Assembly: GCA_903960915.1 (NCBI GenBank) | Contig: CAJCCO010000094.1 | Location: 28,832-92,831, forward strand | Length of the DNA stretch: 64,000 nucleotides | Direction: 5' to 3' | Source of the DNA: an uncultured beta proteobacterium | GTDB lineage: Bacteria > Pseudomonadota > Gammaproteobacteria > Burkholderiales > Burkholderiaceae_C | Shown: in pieces, positions 35,142 to 45,569 of the stretch | Layout of the letters: every line of letters starts with the position of its first letter | How positions within the stretch are numbered: position 1 is the stretch's first letter | Made by a program: the position numbers and the translations under genes | The notes under the pieces: generated by a model | What the model saw: only the letters and a program-made list of their open reading frames with translations | Databases searched by the model: none | What the model was told of the DNA's origin: nothing

Positions 35142-37514
35142 TCAAACGCTGTCTCGCTTGCTTTGCAGGTCGGCCACATACTGCTCAAACTCAAGTAGGG
35201 GCAGTGGCCGGCTGAACAGATAGCCCTGGTAAGAAAAACAGTTGTACCAGGCCAGCATTTCTCGCTGCTGTTCAGTCTCAACGCCCTCGGCAATGACCTC
35301 CAGGCCCAGGCTATGCGACAAGGTGACGATCGTGCGGGCAATGGCCGCATCGTTGGAGTTGGTCAAAATGTCCCGCACAAAGGACCGGTCTATCTTGAGC
35401 TCATCAATGGGCAATTTCTTCAGGTAGGCCAAAGACGAGTAGCCCGTGCCGAAGTCATCCAGCGAAAAGCTGACGCCAATTTTTTTCAAGCGCTGCATTT
35501 TCTGGGCAATGTCATCCAGGTTGTCCACCATGACGCTTTCTGTCAACTCCAGCTTGAGCCGCTTGGGGTCTGCCCCTGTGGCATCAAGCAGACGCAATAG
35601 CTTGTCGGCAAAGTCGGGCTCGCAAAACTGGTGGGTACTGACGTTGGCCGAGACCGTCAAGCCGTCGATTAAGGGGTTGCCAGACCACAGCTGCAACTGC
35701 CTGCACACCTTCTGCAATACCCAGTCGCCCATGGCCACAATCTGCCCTGTTTCCTCCGCGATAGAAATGAATTTTCTCGGCAGAATTTCGCCGCGCACCG
35801 GGTGCTGCCAGCGCAACAAGGCCTCGGCACCCGTCACCTGGCCCAGGGCGTTGACCTGCGGCTGGTAGTGCAAAACAAATTGCTTTTGCTCAACCGCTTG
35901 CCGAATATGCGTGGTCATGTCGGTGCGCGCGTTCAAGAAGAACTGCATGGGCTGGTCAAACACGCGCAAGCCGTTGCGCCCATTGGCCTTGACTTGGTAC
36001 ATGGCCAGGTCGGCCTGAGAGAGCAGTTCATCCGTCGAGCAATCGTTACCCTTGAACAGGCTGATGCCCACGCTGCAACTGAGGTAAAAATGCGTGTCTT
36101 CCAGCCCGAAGCTACGGCACAGGGTTTTCATGATGCGCTGGCCCACCGCTTGTGCTTGGTGGTTGGCTTGCTCGGCTTGCCGGTCCAGGTTTTCCAGCAG
36201 CACCACAAATTCATCGCCGCCCATGCGGGCCACGGTGTCTGTGGGCTTAAGCAACTGCCCCAGGCGCTTGGCAACCAGTTGCAGCAGCAGGTCGCCCTTG
36301 CCGTGACCCTGGGTGTCGTTGAGCGTTTTAAAACGGTCCAGATCAATCAACAGCACCGCCCCCCAGGCGTGCGACAGGTGGCTGTTGTGCAAGGCCTGGC
36401 GCATGCGGTCCATTAACAAGCGTCGGTTGGGCAGCTCGGTCAGGGGGTCAAAGTAGGCCAACTGCCGAATCTTTTCTTCATCCACCTTGCGCTGCGTCAG
36501 GCTGCTCAGGGTCGCCACAAAGTGGGTCACTTCATCCTGTTTGTTCTTGACGGCATTGATGTTCAGCCATTCAGGAAACAAGCCGCCCCCTTGGTGATGC
36601 AGCCAAATTTCTCCGCTCCACTGCCCTTGCAACAGCAACAGCTGGTACAGCTCTTCATGAAAAATTGAATCAGTTCCTTCGGCAGACAACCCGGCCAGCG
36701 CTTGCCCCACCACTTGGTCGAGGGTGTAGCCCAGACGTACCGTGAAAGCCTGGTTAATACGCAAGACCTGCAACTGCGGGTCCATCACCAGCATACTTTC
36801 AGGTGACTCAAAGGCCACAGCGGCAACGCGCAATTCAGTTTGTACATTGTTGCGCTCAGACATATCAATATCGAAACTGATGATCTCTGGCGCATGGCCC
36901 ACCCGGCTCAGGTAGGTGTGGCTGCAATAAGCGCAGACCTCCACCGCTTGCTTGTTGTGAAAAAGATAGTCCTTGGGTGGGATGACGCGCTGGCTTTCAA
37001 ACATCTGCTCAATGGTGTGTAGCGCCCCCGGTTTCGCAGCTTCAGGCACGATCAGGTCAGTGATTCTGCTGCCTATGGCCTCTTGTACGGTGTAGCCATA
37101 AAGCGCGGTGGCGCCACGGTTCCAGTAGGTAACGATGCCGTCGCGCCCATAAGCGCGTACGGCGACATTGGGAACGTCACGCAGCAGGTTGGGCCAATGC
37201 GCCTCAGACTGGCGAAAGTCCCCTTCGGCGGCACGCATGGTGTTCCCCTGCTTGCGCATTAAAACCGCGAGCACGGTGCTTAACACCAAGATCACCAACA
37301 TCAGAAAGGTGGGCAGGGAGAGAAATTGGAAGACCCCCACGGCGCCAAGAAGCAACAGCAAGCCCAGCATCGGCCAACACAGCAGGCGCAGACCTTGCCA
37401 CCTGGCTTCAACATATCGTTGAAAAAGCCGCCTGGCGCCCACGCTGAGCGTGACGGCCACGACCAGACCGAAAAAAAGGTTCAAGCTAAAACGAGCATCC
37501 AACAAAGCCGTCAT
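35142..37514 (-). CDS. Membrane PAS-PAS-GGDEF-EAL cyclic-di-GMP signalling protein
   Basis: Protein of 790 aa. Two to three N-terminal transmembrane helices (about 8-27, 43-62, 68-88) are followed by PAS domains (about 105-220 and 230-340), a GGDEF domain with intact MGGDEF at 431-436, and an EAL domain with EALLRW at 564-569, DDFGTGYSSL and a KIDRSFV motif. Both catalytic signatures look intact, so diguanylate cyclase and phosphodiesterase activity are both possible. Input signal unknown. Convergent with bdhA. Confidence 0.93.
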   Translation of the reverse strand: MTALLDARFSLNLFFGLVVAVTLSVGARRLFQRYVEARWQGLRLLCWPMLGLLLLLGAVGVFQFLSLPTFLMLVILVLSTVLAVLMRKQGNTMRAAEGDFRQSEAHWPNLLRDVPNVAVRAYGRDGIVTYWNRGATALYGYTVQEAIGSRITDLIVPEAAKPGALHTIEQMFESQRVIPPKDYLFHNKQAVEVCAYCSHTYLSRVGHAPEIISFDIDMSERNNVQTELRVAAVAFESPESMLVMDPQLQVLRINQAFTVRLGYTLDQVVGQALAGLSAEGTDSIFHEELYQLLLLQGQWSGEIWLHHQGGGLFPEWLNINAVKNKQDEVTHFVATLSSLTQRKVDEEKIRQLAYFDPLTELPNRRLLMDRMRQALHNSHLSHAWGAVLLIDLDRFKTLNDTQGHGKGDLLLQLVAKRLGQLLKPTDTVARMGGDEFVVLLENLDRQAEQANHQAQAVGQRIMKTLCRSFGLEDTHFYLSCSVGISLFKGNDCSTDELLSQADLAMYQVKANGRNGLRVFDQPMQFFLNARTDMTTHIRQAVEQKQFVLHYQPQVNALGQVTGAEALLRWQHPVRGEILPRKFISIAEETGQIVAMGDWVLQKVCRQLQLWSGNPLIDGLTVSANVSTHQFCEPDFADKLLRLLDATGADPKRLKLELTESVMVDNLDDIAQKMQRLKKIGVSFSLDDFGTGYSSLAYLKKLPIDELKIDRSFVRDILTNSNDAAIARTIVTLSHSLGLEVIAEGVETEQQREMLAWYNCFSYQGYLFSRPLPLLEFEQYVADLQSKRDSV

Positions 37515-37652
37515 TTTGTTAATTATGAGATTTTTGGCAGGCCCCGTTTATCTCATACATTGACCGCTCTATGGCCATTCAGAGCGATAGTCGCCCTCAT
37601 GAAAAGGCTATTCTTGCCGCTTGGCAGTGGGCCCCTGCAGCCCGATGCACGG

Positions 37653-40037
37653 CTACTGGGGCCGACGCAAGACCTTGCCCTTGAGGCCGGCGGGCTTGCT
37701 GGCCCCCGAGCCTCCGCCTAAGCCGGACCCATTATCTCGCGGGGGCAAGCCCGTGTGCTGGGTCAACAGCTTGCCTTTGAGCGAAGGTTTGTCCACCACG
37801 GTGGAGTTTTTACGCCGGGCACTGGTGTAGTTGCCATCGGTCAGCGGCTGAAACGTGGGTATCAGGTGGTGTTTGCCGTTGCCAATCAGGTCTGCCCGGC
37901 CTATGGTTTTCAAGGCTTCACGCAGGAGCGGCCAATTGTTGGCGTCGTGGTAGCGCAAAAACGCCTTGTGCAAGCGGCGGCGCTTCTCGCCCCGGACGAT
38001 GTCCACAGTTTCACTGTCACGGGTAATTTTTCGCAGCGGGTTTTTGTTGCTGTGGTACATAGCCGTGGCAGTGGCCATCGGGCTGGGGTAGAAGGTTTGC
38101 ACCTGGTCAGCCCGAAACCCATTTTTCTTCAGCCACACCGCCAGGTTCATCATGTCTTCGTCGCGGGTGCCTGGGTGGGCGGCGATAAAGTAGGGAATCA
38201 GAAACTGCTTTTTGCCGGCTTCCAGGCTGTACTTGTCGAACAGCGTTTTGAACTTGTCATACGAGCCAATGCCGGGCTTCATCATCTTGGTCAGCGGCCC
38301 GGACTCGGTGTGCTCTGGTGCAATTTTGAGGTAGCCGCCCACGTGGTGCGTCACCAATTCTTTGATGTATTGCGGGCTTTGCACCGCCAGGTCATAGCGC
38401 AGGCCTGAACCAATCAATATCTTCTTGATGCCCTTGAGTGCGCGGCCGCGCCGGTACATCCTGATCAGCGGGTCGTGGTCGGTGGTCAGGTTTTGGCAAA
38501 TGCCGGGGTAGACACAACTCGGTTTGCGGCAGGCCGCCTCAATCTCGGGGCTGCGGCAACCCAGCCGGTACATATTGGCGGTGGGGCCGCCCAGGTCGGA
38601 AATGGTGCCGGTGAAGCCTTTCACCTTGTCGCGAATATCCTCAATCTCCTTGATCACAGAGTCTTCCGAGCGGCTCTGGATAATGCGGCCCTCATGCTCG
38701 GTAATGGAGCAAAAGGTACAGCCGCCAAAGCAGCCGCGCATGATATTGACGGAGAAGCGAATCATTTCCCAGGCTGGAATTTTGGTGACGCCGTCATGTC
38801 CACCCTGCTCGTCTGCATAGGCCGGATGCGGGCTGCGGGCGTAGGGCAGATCAAATACAAAGTCCATCTCGGCGGTGGTCAGCGGGATGGGGGGCGGGGT
38901 AATCCAGACATCGCGGGCGGTCAGGCCCTCACCATGCGCCTGCACCAGGGCGCGGGCGTTGCCGGGGTTGGTTTCAAGGTGCAGCACGCGGTTGGCGTGG
39001 GCATACAGCACGGGGTCGGCGCGCACCTGCTCGTAGCTGGGCAGGCGAATCACGGAGCGGTCACGCGGGGGCACCTTGAGCTTGCCCTTGAGCGCGGGGT
39101 TGGCCACAAAAAGCATGGTCTGCGCCACGGGGCCGCCCTGCCCTTGGGCTTTTTGAGCGCCGAGTTGTTCAGCCTCCTTGGCTACTTGCTGGGCCTCGTC
39201 ATCACGCGCACAGGTGGCGCCGTTGGCGGCGGCCTGCTCGCTGGTCGTCATGTAGGGGTTGAAGTGGGCTTCCACCCGGCCTGGTTCGTCCACGCTGGTG
39301 GAGTTGATCTCAAACCAGTCTTTGCCCGTGGCGTCGTCAGCGCGGCGCACAAAGGCCGTGCCGCGCACATCGGTGATTTGTTCGACCAGCTCACGGGCGG
39401 CCAAGCGGTGGGCAATTTCAACCAGGGCACGCTCAGCATTGCCGTAAAGCAGCAAATCGCACTTGGCGTCCACCACGATGGAACGGCGTACTTTGTCGCT
39501 CCAGTAGTCGTAATGCGCAATGCGTCGCAGGCTGCCTTCAATGCCACCCAGAATCAGGGGCACATCTTTGTAGGCTTCCCGGCAACGCTGGCTGTAGACA
39601 ATGGCGGCGCGGTCGGGCCGTTTGCCGCCTACATCGCCCGGCGTGTAGGCATCGTCGGTGCGGATCTTGCGGTCAGCCGTGTAGCGGTTGATCATGGAAT
39701 CCATGTTGCCGGCGGTCACACCCCAAAACAGATTGGGTTTGCCCAGCACCTTGAACGGTTCGGCGCTTTGCCAGTCGGGCTGGGCGATGATGCCCACCCG
39801 AAAGCCCTGGGCTTCCAGCATGCGCCCAATCACCGCCATGCCAAAGCTGGGGTGGTCCACGTAGGCATCGCCTGTGACCAGAATAATGTCGCAGCTGTCC
39901 CAGCCCAGTTTGTCCATCTCGGCGCGGCTCATGGGCAAAATGGGCGCTGTGCCAAAGCGGGCTGCCCAGTACTTGCGGTAGCTGGTCAGCGGCTTGGCAG
40001 CGCGCGCAAAAAAGGAGACGTCAACAGGGGCGTTCAT
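37653..40037 (-). CDS. YgiQ family radical SAM protein
   Basis: Protein of 794 aa from the UPF0313/YgiQ family. The N-terminal region (about 30-260) resembles a corrinoid-type fold seen in the family. The radical SAM core has Cys436, Cys440 and Cys443 in [12 protein letters not shown], then [10 protein letters not shown] and [19 protein letters not shown] segments. The C-terminal tail is Gly/Ser/Lys-rich. Function is unknown for the family. It is monocistronic as far as spacing shows. Confidence 0.92.
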   Translation of the reverse strand: MNAPVDVSFFARAAKPLTSYRKYWAARFGTAPILPMSRAEMDKLGWDSCDIILVTGDAYVDHPSFGMAVIGRMLEAQGFRVGIIAQPDWQSAEPFKVLGKPNLFWGVTAGNMDSMINRYTADRKIRTDDAYTPGDVGGKRPDRAAIVYSQRCREAYKDVPLILGGIEGSLRRIAHYDYWSDKVRRSIVVDAKCDLLLYGNAERALVEIAHRLAARELVEQITDVRGTAFVRRADDATGKDWFEINSTSVDEPGRVEAHFNPYMTTSEQAAANGATCARDDEAQQVAKEAEQLGAQKAQGQGGPVAQTMLFVANPALKGKLKVPPRDRSVIRLPSYEQVRADPVLYAHANRVLHLETNPGNARALVQAHGEGLTARDVWITPPPIPLTTAEMDFVFDLPYARSPHPAYADEQGGHDGVTKIPAWEMIRFSVNIMRGCFGGCTFCSITEHEGRIIQSRSEDSVIKEIEDIRDKVKGFTGTISDLGGPTANMYRLGCRSPEIEAACRKPSCVYPGICQNLTTDHDPLIRMYRRGRALKGIKKILIGSGLRYDLAVQSPQYIKELVTHHVGGYLKIAPEHTESGPLTKMMKPGIGSYDKFKTLFDKYSLEAGKKQFLIPYFIAAHPGTRDEDMMNLAVWLKKNGFRADQVQTFYPSPMATATAMYHSNKNPLRKITRDSETVDIVRGEKRRRLHKAFLRYHDANNWPLLREALKTIGRADLIGNGKHHLIPTFQPLTDGNYTSARRKNSTVVDKPSLKGKLLTQHTGLPPRDNGSGLGGGSGASKPAGLKGKVLRRPQ

Positions 40038-40112
40038 GGTCAGGCGTGAGAAAGGAAGCGCTGAGTGTAAGGTTTCAGCCTTGGCAACACACCGTCAACG
40101 GGTACTCGGTCC

Positions 40113-41237
40113 TCAGGCTGGCACGCTCACATACCGGCCTTGCGCTGCACTTTGCTCCCCCAGGGTCAGCAGTTGCATCACCTGGCGCACCTGCATTGGC
40201 GTGACTTCCAGGGGCGCAGCGCCCTGCAGGTGGTCGCGCAAGTTGGCGTAATAGAGCAGGTAATTGCCGGGCAAGTTGGTGGCGCTGCGGCGAATGGCCT
40301 CAAAGCTGGCGGCTTGGGGCAACTGCTTTAACAGCTCGCCGGGGAGCGGATCTAGGCCCCAATCCTGCAAATTAACCAGTTGTGGCCGGCGTCCGGTTTT
40401 CAGGGCATCTTCTTGCGTGTCGAGCCCATGTTTGATGAAGCTGCCCTGCGTGCCATGCACCGTCCAACGCGGGCCAATGGCCGGCACCAGGGCGCTGCCA
40501 TGCAGAATCACGCGCAAGCCGGGGTGGCGGCTTTCAAATTTGAGCTGCGCATGGAACCAGTCGTTGGTCTGGGCGCCGTCGCGCTGCTGGGCCAGATCAA
40601 GGTGCAGGGCATCAGGCATGCCAAAGAGTTGCAGCACCTGGTCCACCAGGTGCGCCCCCAGGTCAAACCACAGGCCGGAGCCGGGCAGGTTCTCATCGCG
40701 CCAGCGTCCCGGCACCTGCGGGCGGTAGCGGTCAAAGTGAGACTCTACGTGCACCACGCGACCGAGTTCACCATCGGCCAGCATTTGGCGCAGGGTAAAA
40801 AAATCAGCGTCAAAGCGACGGTTCTGAAATACCGTCAGTACCCGTTGCTTGGCTTGCGCCAAGGCCAATAACTCCTCGGTTTGCGCCAGACTGACGGCAC
40901 AAGGCTTGTCCACCACCACATGCTTGCCCGCCAGCAAAGCCGCTTTGGCCAGCGGATGGTGGCTGCTGTTGCTGGTGGCAATCACCACCAGGTCAATGTC
41001 AGGATCGTCCATGGCTTCTTGTGGGCTGGCAACCACCCGCACCTGCGGCCAGTCTGCCCGTACAGCGTCAGGCTTGCTGGACACGATGCAGGCCAATTGC
41101 AGGCCTGGCACACCCGCAATCAAGGGGGCATGAAAGATGCGCCCGGCGTTGCCGTAGCCCACGAGGGCGATGCGCACAGGCGCTGGGGACGGTGGCTGGG
41201 ACTGGGTTGCGGAGGAAGTTGTAGACGTTGAGTTCAT
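40113..41237 (-). CDS. Gfo/Idh/MocA family oxidoreductase
   Basis: NAD(P)-dependent sugar-type oxidoreductase of 374 aa. After a Ser/Thr/Pro-rich leader of about 20 residues comes the Rossmann segment VRIALVGYGNAGRIFHAPLI, then VVIATSNSSHHPLAKAAL and the catalytic-site region GKHVVVDKPCAVS with the family lysine. I use ATG 41237; the frame extends to 41366 but that part has no family similarity. No partner gene suggests the substrate. Confidence 0.88.
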   Translation of the reverse strand: MNSTSTTSSATQSQPPSPAPVRIALVGYGNAGRIFHAPLIAGVPGLQLACIVSSKPDAVRADWPQVRVVASPQEAMDDPDIDLVVIATSNSSHHPLAKAALLAGKHVVVDKPCAVSLAQTEELLALAQAKQRVLTVFQNRRFDADFFTLRQMLADGELGRVVHVESHFDRYRPQVPGRWRDENLPGSGLWFDLGAHLVDQVLQLFGMPDALHLDLAQQRDGAQTNDWFHAQLKFESRHPGLRVILHGSALVPAIGPRWTVHGTQGSFIKHGLDTQEDALKTGRRPQLVNLQDWGLDPLPGELLKQLPQAASFEAIRRSATNLPGNYLLYYANLRDHLQGAAPLEVTPMQVRQVMQLLTLGEQSAAQGRYVSVPA

Positions 41238-41280
41238 GGCCCGATCATCCCTGAATTTGGCAGCTTGGGCGTACCGGGGA

Positions 41281-41310
41281 GAACCTTGAAAGAACCTTGA
41301 AAGAACCTTT
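41281..41310. repeat. Short tandem repeat upstream of the oxidoreductase gene
   Basis: GAACCTTGAAA occurs twice in tandem, followed by a third partial copy and then by related GAGCCTTTTGC/GAGCCTTTGG units to about 41335. It lies in the divergent region between the oxidoreductase and acyltransferase genes. No function is evident. Confidence 0.6.
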
Positions 41311-41398
41311 TGAGAGCCTTTTGCGAGCCTTTGGCATGGCAAAAACCCCGCCATCACGGCTATCATGACCGGCCCAAGCGTTCAAGACTGCCAAGCCC

Positions 41399-42304
41399 AT
41401 GCTTCATTTTTTCCCCCCACTGTTGCGCGGCCTGGTGGCCAGCAGCCTGATGCTGCTCAACATCCTGTTCTGGGTACCCGTGCTGCTGCTGTTTGCCGTG
41501 CTCAAACTGCTGTTGCCCTTGCGGGCCATGCGCCTGCTGATAGATCCTTTGCTGATCTGGATTGCTGAAACCTGGATCGCTGGCAACAGCGGCTGGATGC
41601 GACTGACCCAGCGCTGCCAGTGGGACGTGCAGGGTCTGGATGATTTGAAGACCGACCACTGGTACCTGGTCAACTGCAACCACCAATCCTGGGTCGACAT
41701 TCTGGTTTTGCAACATGTCTTTAACCGGCGCATTCCTTTGCTGAAGTTTTTTCTCAAGCAGCAACTGATCTGGGTGCCCGTGATGGGCCTGGCTTGGTGG
41801 GCGCTGGACTTTCCGTTCATGCGCCGCCACAGTGAAGCCTATTTGCTAAAGCACCCTGAGATGCGTGGCAAAGACCAGCAAACCACACGCCAAGCCTGCG
41901 AAAAGTTTGCCTTGGTGCCCACCAGCGTGATGAACTTCATGGAAGGCACACGCTTCACGCCCGCCAAACACCTGCGCCAACAGTCGCCCTACCGGCGCCT
42001 GCTCAAGCCCAAAGCCGGCGGTATGGCGACGGCCTTGGGAGCGATGGGCGAAAAATTCCATGCCATTCTGGACGTCACCGTGGTGTACCCCCACGGTACG
42101 CCCAACTTCTGGCAATTTCTGTGCGGACGGCTTGAGCACGTGGTGGTGCGGGTGCGCCAACTGCCCGTGCCGCAGCAGCTGCTCGCCGGCGACTACGCCA
42201 ACGACCCCGCCATGCGCCAGGCTTACCAGTTATGGGTTCAGCAACTATGGGCCGATAAGGACCAGCTGATCGAACAAGTCATGGGCGCTGAGAAACGCGC
42301 CTGA
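41399..42304 (+). CDS. Membrane acyltransferase (YihG/PlsC-like)
   Basis: Protein of 301 aa with a hydrophobic N-terminal anchor (about 10-55). The HX4D motif is in NCNHQSWVDILVL near residue 97, DFPFMRRH follows, and NFMEGTRFTPAKH near 180 is the second acyltransferase motif. It belongs to the YihG branch of lysophosphatidate acyltransferases. It is a second PlsC-like enzyme besides 27501-28157, not similar in the flanks. Convergent with zwf, gap 7 bp. Confidence 0.88.
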   Translation: MLHFFPPLLRGLVASSLMLLNILFWVPVLLLFAVLKLLLPLRAMRLLIDPLLIWIAETWIAGNSGWMRLTQRCQWDVQGLDDLKTDHWYLVNCNHQSWVDILVLQHVFNRRIPLLKFFLKQQLIWVPVMGLAWWALDFPFMRRHSEAYLLKHPEMRGKDQQTTRQACEKFALVPTSVMNFMEGTRFTPAKHLRQQSPYRRLLKPKAGGMATALGAMGEKFHAILDVTVVYPHGTPNFWQFLCGRLEHVVVRVRQLPVPQQLLAGDYANDPAMRQAYQLWVQQLWADKDQLIEQVMGAEKRA

Positions 42305-42311
42305 TCGGGCA

Positions 42312-43847
42312 TCAGCTCAAGGCGCGCCAACTCCGCTGGCTCGTATTCAGCAACGCGTCTGATTCTGCCGGGCCATCAGAGCCGGCCGCATACGAGGCTA
42401 TGGGCTGGCTGGAACCCTGACCCCAGTGCTCCTGGAGCGGTTTGACAATGTCCCAACCGGCCATGACGCTGTCGGAGCGCTGGAACAGGGTGGCATCGCC
42501 AATCATGCAGTCGTAAATCAGCGTTTCATAGCCGGTACTGGGCGCGTTCTGGAAGTAATCCTTGTAGTGGAAATCCATCTTCACCTGGCCAATTTCGATT
42601 TTTGGCCCAGGAATTTTGGCGCCAAACGTCAGCATCGCGCCTTCATCCGGTTGCAGTTTGATGACAAGCCCGTTGGGCGTAAGCGCCTCAGTGGCGGTGT
42701 TGCGGAACAATGAAAAAGGTGGGCGCTTGAACTGAATCATGATCTCGCTTTGACGCTTGGACATGGCTTTTCCCGTGCGCAAATAAAACGGCACACCCGC
42801 CCAACGCCAGTTGTCTATGCCCAGCTTCATGGCGACATAGGTCTCCGTGCTGCTGTCAGCAGCTACACCGTCTTCCTGCCGGTAAGCTTTCAAGGCCTGT
42901 CCGTCCCGTTGGCCGGTGCTGTACTGCGCACGCACGGCGTCTGTGGCGGGATTAACCCGGTGCACCGAGTTCAGCACCTTGGTCTTTTCATTGCGCACGG
43001 CGTTGGCGTCAAATGAAGAGGGCGACTCCATGGCGGTCAGTGCCAGCAACTGGAACACATGGTTGGGCACCATGTCGCGCATGGCACCGGTGGTTTCGTA
43101 AAACGCGGCGCGCTTTTCCACGCCAACCGTTTCAGCCACCGTAATCTGCACATGGTCAATATGGTCGCGGTTCCAGAGCGGCTCGAAAATACCGTTGGCA
43201 AAGCGCATGAGCATGATGTTTTGAACCGTCTCCTTGCCCAGGAAGTGGTCCATGCGGTAGATTTGCGTCTCAGCCAGGCTGTGGCGCAGTTGCGTGTTGA
43301 GGGTTTGAGCGGACGCCAGGTCATGGCCAAAAGGCTTTTCCACCACCACTCGGCGCCAAAAATTATTGGTCTCTCCCACCAACCCAGATTGACCGAGGTG
43401 GTCGACAATGCCGCCAAAAAAGCGCGCCCCTACAGCCAGGTAGAACATCACGTTTTCACTGACCTGTTGCGACTGTTGCACCTGTTTGAGTTTCTCACCG
43501 AGCTGCTGGTAAGAGGCAGCGTCGGCAAAGTCTGCTGACAGGTAAGACATGCTTTGAAGCAAGCGCTTGAGGTTGGATTCGTCCAGGGTTTGGGCGTAAT
43601 GTTTATCCGCTGCAAAAGCCCGCACGGCCTCTTCCACATGGTTCTGGAAAGCCAGGTCACTCATTTCCAGCCGGTCAACGCCAATCAAAGCAAAGTTGTC
43701 TGGCAGCAGGTTGGTTCGTGCCAGGTTGTACAGGGCAGGCATGAGTAAACGCTTGGTGAGGTCGCCGCCGGCGCCAAAAATGACGATGCTGCAGGAAGGC
43801 GCGCGTTCACCGTGTAGCGTCTTGGGGTGTTCAATATCTTGTGCCAT
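42312..43847 (-). CDS. zwf: Glucose-6-phosphate 1-dehydrogenase
   Basis: First enzyme of the oxidative pentose phosphate pathway, 511 aa. FGAGGDLTKRLLMPALYNL (nucleotide site) is near residue 25, VVEKPFGHDL follows, and the substrate site RMDHFLGKE is near 200. Length matches the family. It follows gnd by 8 bp, so the two NADPH-yielding steps are probably cotranscribed. No pgl gene lies in this run. Confidence 0.97.
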   Translation of the reverse strand: MAQDIEHPKTLHGERAPSCSIVIFGAGGDLTKRLLMPALYNLARTNLLPDNFALIGVDRLEMSDLAFQNHVEEAVRAFAADKHYAQTLDESNLKRLLQSMSYLSADFADAASYQQLGEKLKQVQQSQQVSENVMFYLAVGARFFGGIVDHLGQSGLVGETNNFWRRVVVEKPFGHDLASAQTLNTQLRHSLAETQIYRMDHFLGKETVQNIMLMRFANGIFEPLWNRDHIDHVQITVAETVGVEKRAAFYETTGAMRDMVPNHVFQLLALTAMESPSSFDANAVRNEKTKVLNSVHRVNPATDAVRAQYSTGQRDGQALKAYRQEDGVAADSSTETYVAMKLGIDNWRWAGVPFYLRTGKAMSKRQSEIMIQFKRPPFSLFRNTATEALTPNGLVIKLQPDEGAMLTFGAKIPGPKIEIGQVKMDFHYKDYFQNAPSTGYETLIYDCMIGDATLFQRSDSVMAGWDIVKPLQEHWGQGSSQPIASYAAGSDGPAESDALLNTSQRSWRALS

Positions 43848-43855
43848 GGTGCGCC

Positions 43856-44836
43856 TTATTTTTTTCCAGGTTCCTGATGACCGCCGAATTGTTTGCGCAT
43901 GGCAGACAACATTTTTTCTGCAAACGTGTGTTCCTTGCGTGAGCGGAAGCGGGTGTAAAGCGCCGCCGTCAGAACATCGGCAGGAACCGCCTCTTCAATG
44001 GCGGCCTGTATGGTCCAGCGGCCCTCCCCTGAATCTTCCACATAGCCCGAATACGAGGTGAGTTCGGGGTCTTCGGCCAATGAAATGGCACTCAGATCGA
44101 GCAACCACGAAGACACCACACTGCCGCGGCGCCAAAGTTCTGTAATGTCGGCCAGGTCAAGGTCGTAGCGACGTTGTTCAGGAATGACGGCCTGGTTGAC
44201 CCCTTTGAGAATGTCCAGGCCTTCGGCGTAAGCCTGCATCAGTCCGTATTCAATGCCGTTGTGCACCATCTTGACGAAGTGCCCGGAGCCAGCAGGCCCG
44301 GTGTACAAATAGCCTTCTTCAGCGGTTGACTGCCGATTTTCGCGACCCGGCGTTTTTTCTATGGTGCCAACACCCGGTGCCAGGGATTTGAACAGCGGAT
44401 CAAGGTGGTTGAAGGCGTCCTTGTCGCCGCCGATCATCATGCAATACCCGCGATCAAGTCCCCACACGCCACCGCTGGTGCCCACATCGATGTAGCGGAT
44501 TCCCTTCAATTGCAGTTCTTGGGCGCGCCTGACATCGTCTTGGTAATTGGAGTTGCCCCCGTCGATGATGATGTCACCGGGCTCCAAAACTTCACTGAGC
44601 GCATGGACGGTGGCTTCGGTGATTGGGCCTGCGGGCAGCATCACCCAAACCGCCCGTGGCGTTTGCAGTTGCTGAACAAAGCTTGCCAGATCGCTGCTGG
44701 GCGAAGCGCCCTCTTGCGCCAATTGCGCCACACTGGCGGCGTTGGTGTCATACACCACACACGTGTGACCGTGGCGCATCAGTCTGCGCACAATGTTTCC
44801 ACCCATACGGCCTAAGCCAATCATTCCGAGTTGCAT
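43856..44836 (-). CDS. gnd: 6-phosphogluconate dehydrogenase, decarboxylating (short YqeC/GndA type)
   Basis: Enzyme of 326 aa. The Rossmann motif [11 protein letters not shown] is at 5-15, [10 protein letters not shown] and the signature [19 protein letters not shown] follow, and the substrate-binding HNGIEYG is near 190. The short length marks the NAD-preferring GndA-like group rather than the 470-aa dimeric enzyme. The 151-bp AT-rich gap upstream (44837-44987) probably holds the gnd-zwf promoter. Confidence 0.93.
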   Translation of the reverse strand: MQLGMIGLGRMGGNIVRRLMRHGHTCVVYDTNAASVAQLAQEGASPSSDLASFVQQLQTPRAVWVMLPAGPITEATVHALSEVLEPGDIIIDGGNSNYQDDVRRAQELQLKGIRYIDVGTSGGVWGLDRGYCMMIGGDKDAFNHLDPLFKSLAPGVGTIEKTPGRENRQSTAEEGYLYTGPAGSGHFVKMVHNGIEYGLMQAYAEGLDILKGVNQAVIPEQRRYDLDLADITELWRRGSVVSSWLLDLSAISLAEDPELTSYSGYVEDSGEGRWTIQAAIEEAVPADVLTAALYTRFRSRKEHTFAEKMLSAMRKQFGGHQEPGKK

Positions 44837-44987
44837 GGTTTTTCCAGTTCTTGATGTTTTTCAACGACAAGGCGGAATATATCGACTTTTAGAGATTTTT
44901 AGCTAAATTTAATGTTTGTTTCAATCTTCAATGTCAAACCAAAGTCTGAAGCAGGGGCTCGTCAAGACGGATAAAACAACCAGGCGC

Positions 44988-45566
44988 TCAGCGCATGTGT
45001 TTGAAAAACTTGGCCTTGAACATTTCAGGAATACCCAGGCGTCTTGGGCCAGGGATCAAGGTAAAAGACTCGCCCGCACGCAGCGTGCCGGGTTCGTCCA
45101 CCGCCAGGTAAAAGCCGCAGCAGCCGTGTTGCGCCATGCGTTGTGAGGCGGTGTTGAAACCCATGGCCGCGTTGAATTTGAAGCAAGGCTCACGCGGTTG
45201 GGTCACGCGCAGGGCCGCGTGGGGGAACTGCAGCACATCGCCCACCCAGACATCAGTTTCCAGCAGGCCTTGCAGACTCAGGTTTTCACCCATGGAGCCC
45301 CAGGGCAGCGTGGCGTCAATACCGCCCTGCCCTGCGGCCTCGCGCTCGGCCAACCAAAACGGGTAGTGCTCACTGGGGTAGGCATACACCGCCTTGTCGA
45401 GCCCGCCATGCACCGATAAATCGGCCTGCTCGTCGCCCATCAAGCCAAGGGGCATGAGGGGTACTGGCTCAACCGTAGCTTGTTTGTGGATCGCGCTCAG
45501 AATGGCTCGGCCGTTGATTTGAAGCCGTCTGGCCACGCCGGTTTGAACGCTCAGCAGTTGAGGCAT
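44988..45566 (-). CDS. MOSC domain protein (YiiM-like)
   Basis: Protein of 192 aa with the MOSC sulfur-carrier domain: GLMGDEQADLSVHGGLDKAVYAYP and WGSMGENLSLQGLLE, then QPREPCFKFN with the conserved cysteine. YiiM-type proteins bind molybdenum cofactor and reduce N-hydroxylated bases; this is inferred by family only. It starts 3 bp after the acyl-CoA dehydrogenase stop, hence the same transcript, an unexpected pairing. Confidence 0.85.
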   Translation of the reverse strand: MPQLLSVQTGVARRLQINGRAILSAIHKQATVEPVPLMPLGLMGDEQADLSVHGGLDKAVYAYPSEHYPFWLAEREAAGQGGIDATLPWGSMGENLSLQGLLETDVWVGDVLQFPHAALRVTQPREPCFKFNAAMGFNTASQRMAQHGCCGFYLAVDEPGTLRAGESFTLIPGPRRLGIPEMFKAKFFKHMR

Positions 45567-45569
45567 GGT

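Noticed and set aside
37515..37652. Possible small gene between the GGDEF-EAL and YgiQ genes
   Set aside because: The 138-bp gap and overlapping short frames show no ribosome binding site or conserved sequence.
38475..40049. 524-codon frame antisense to the YgiQ-type gene
   Set aside because: Composition is low-complexity Gly/His/Val and no motif is visible; the minus strand encodes a complete radical SAM protein.
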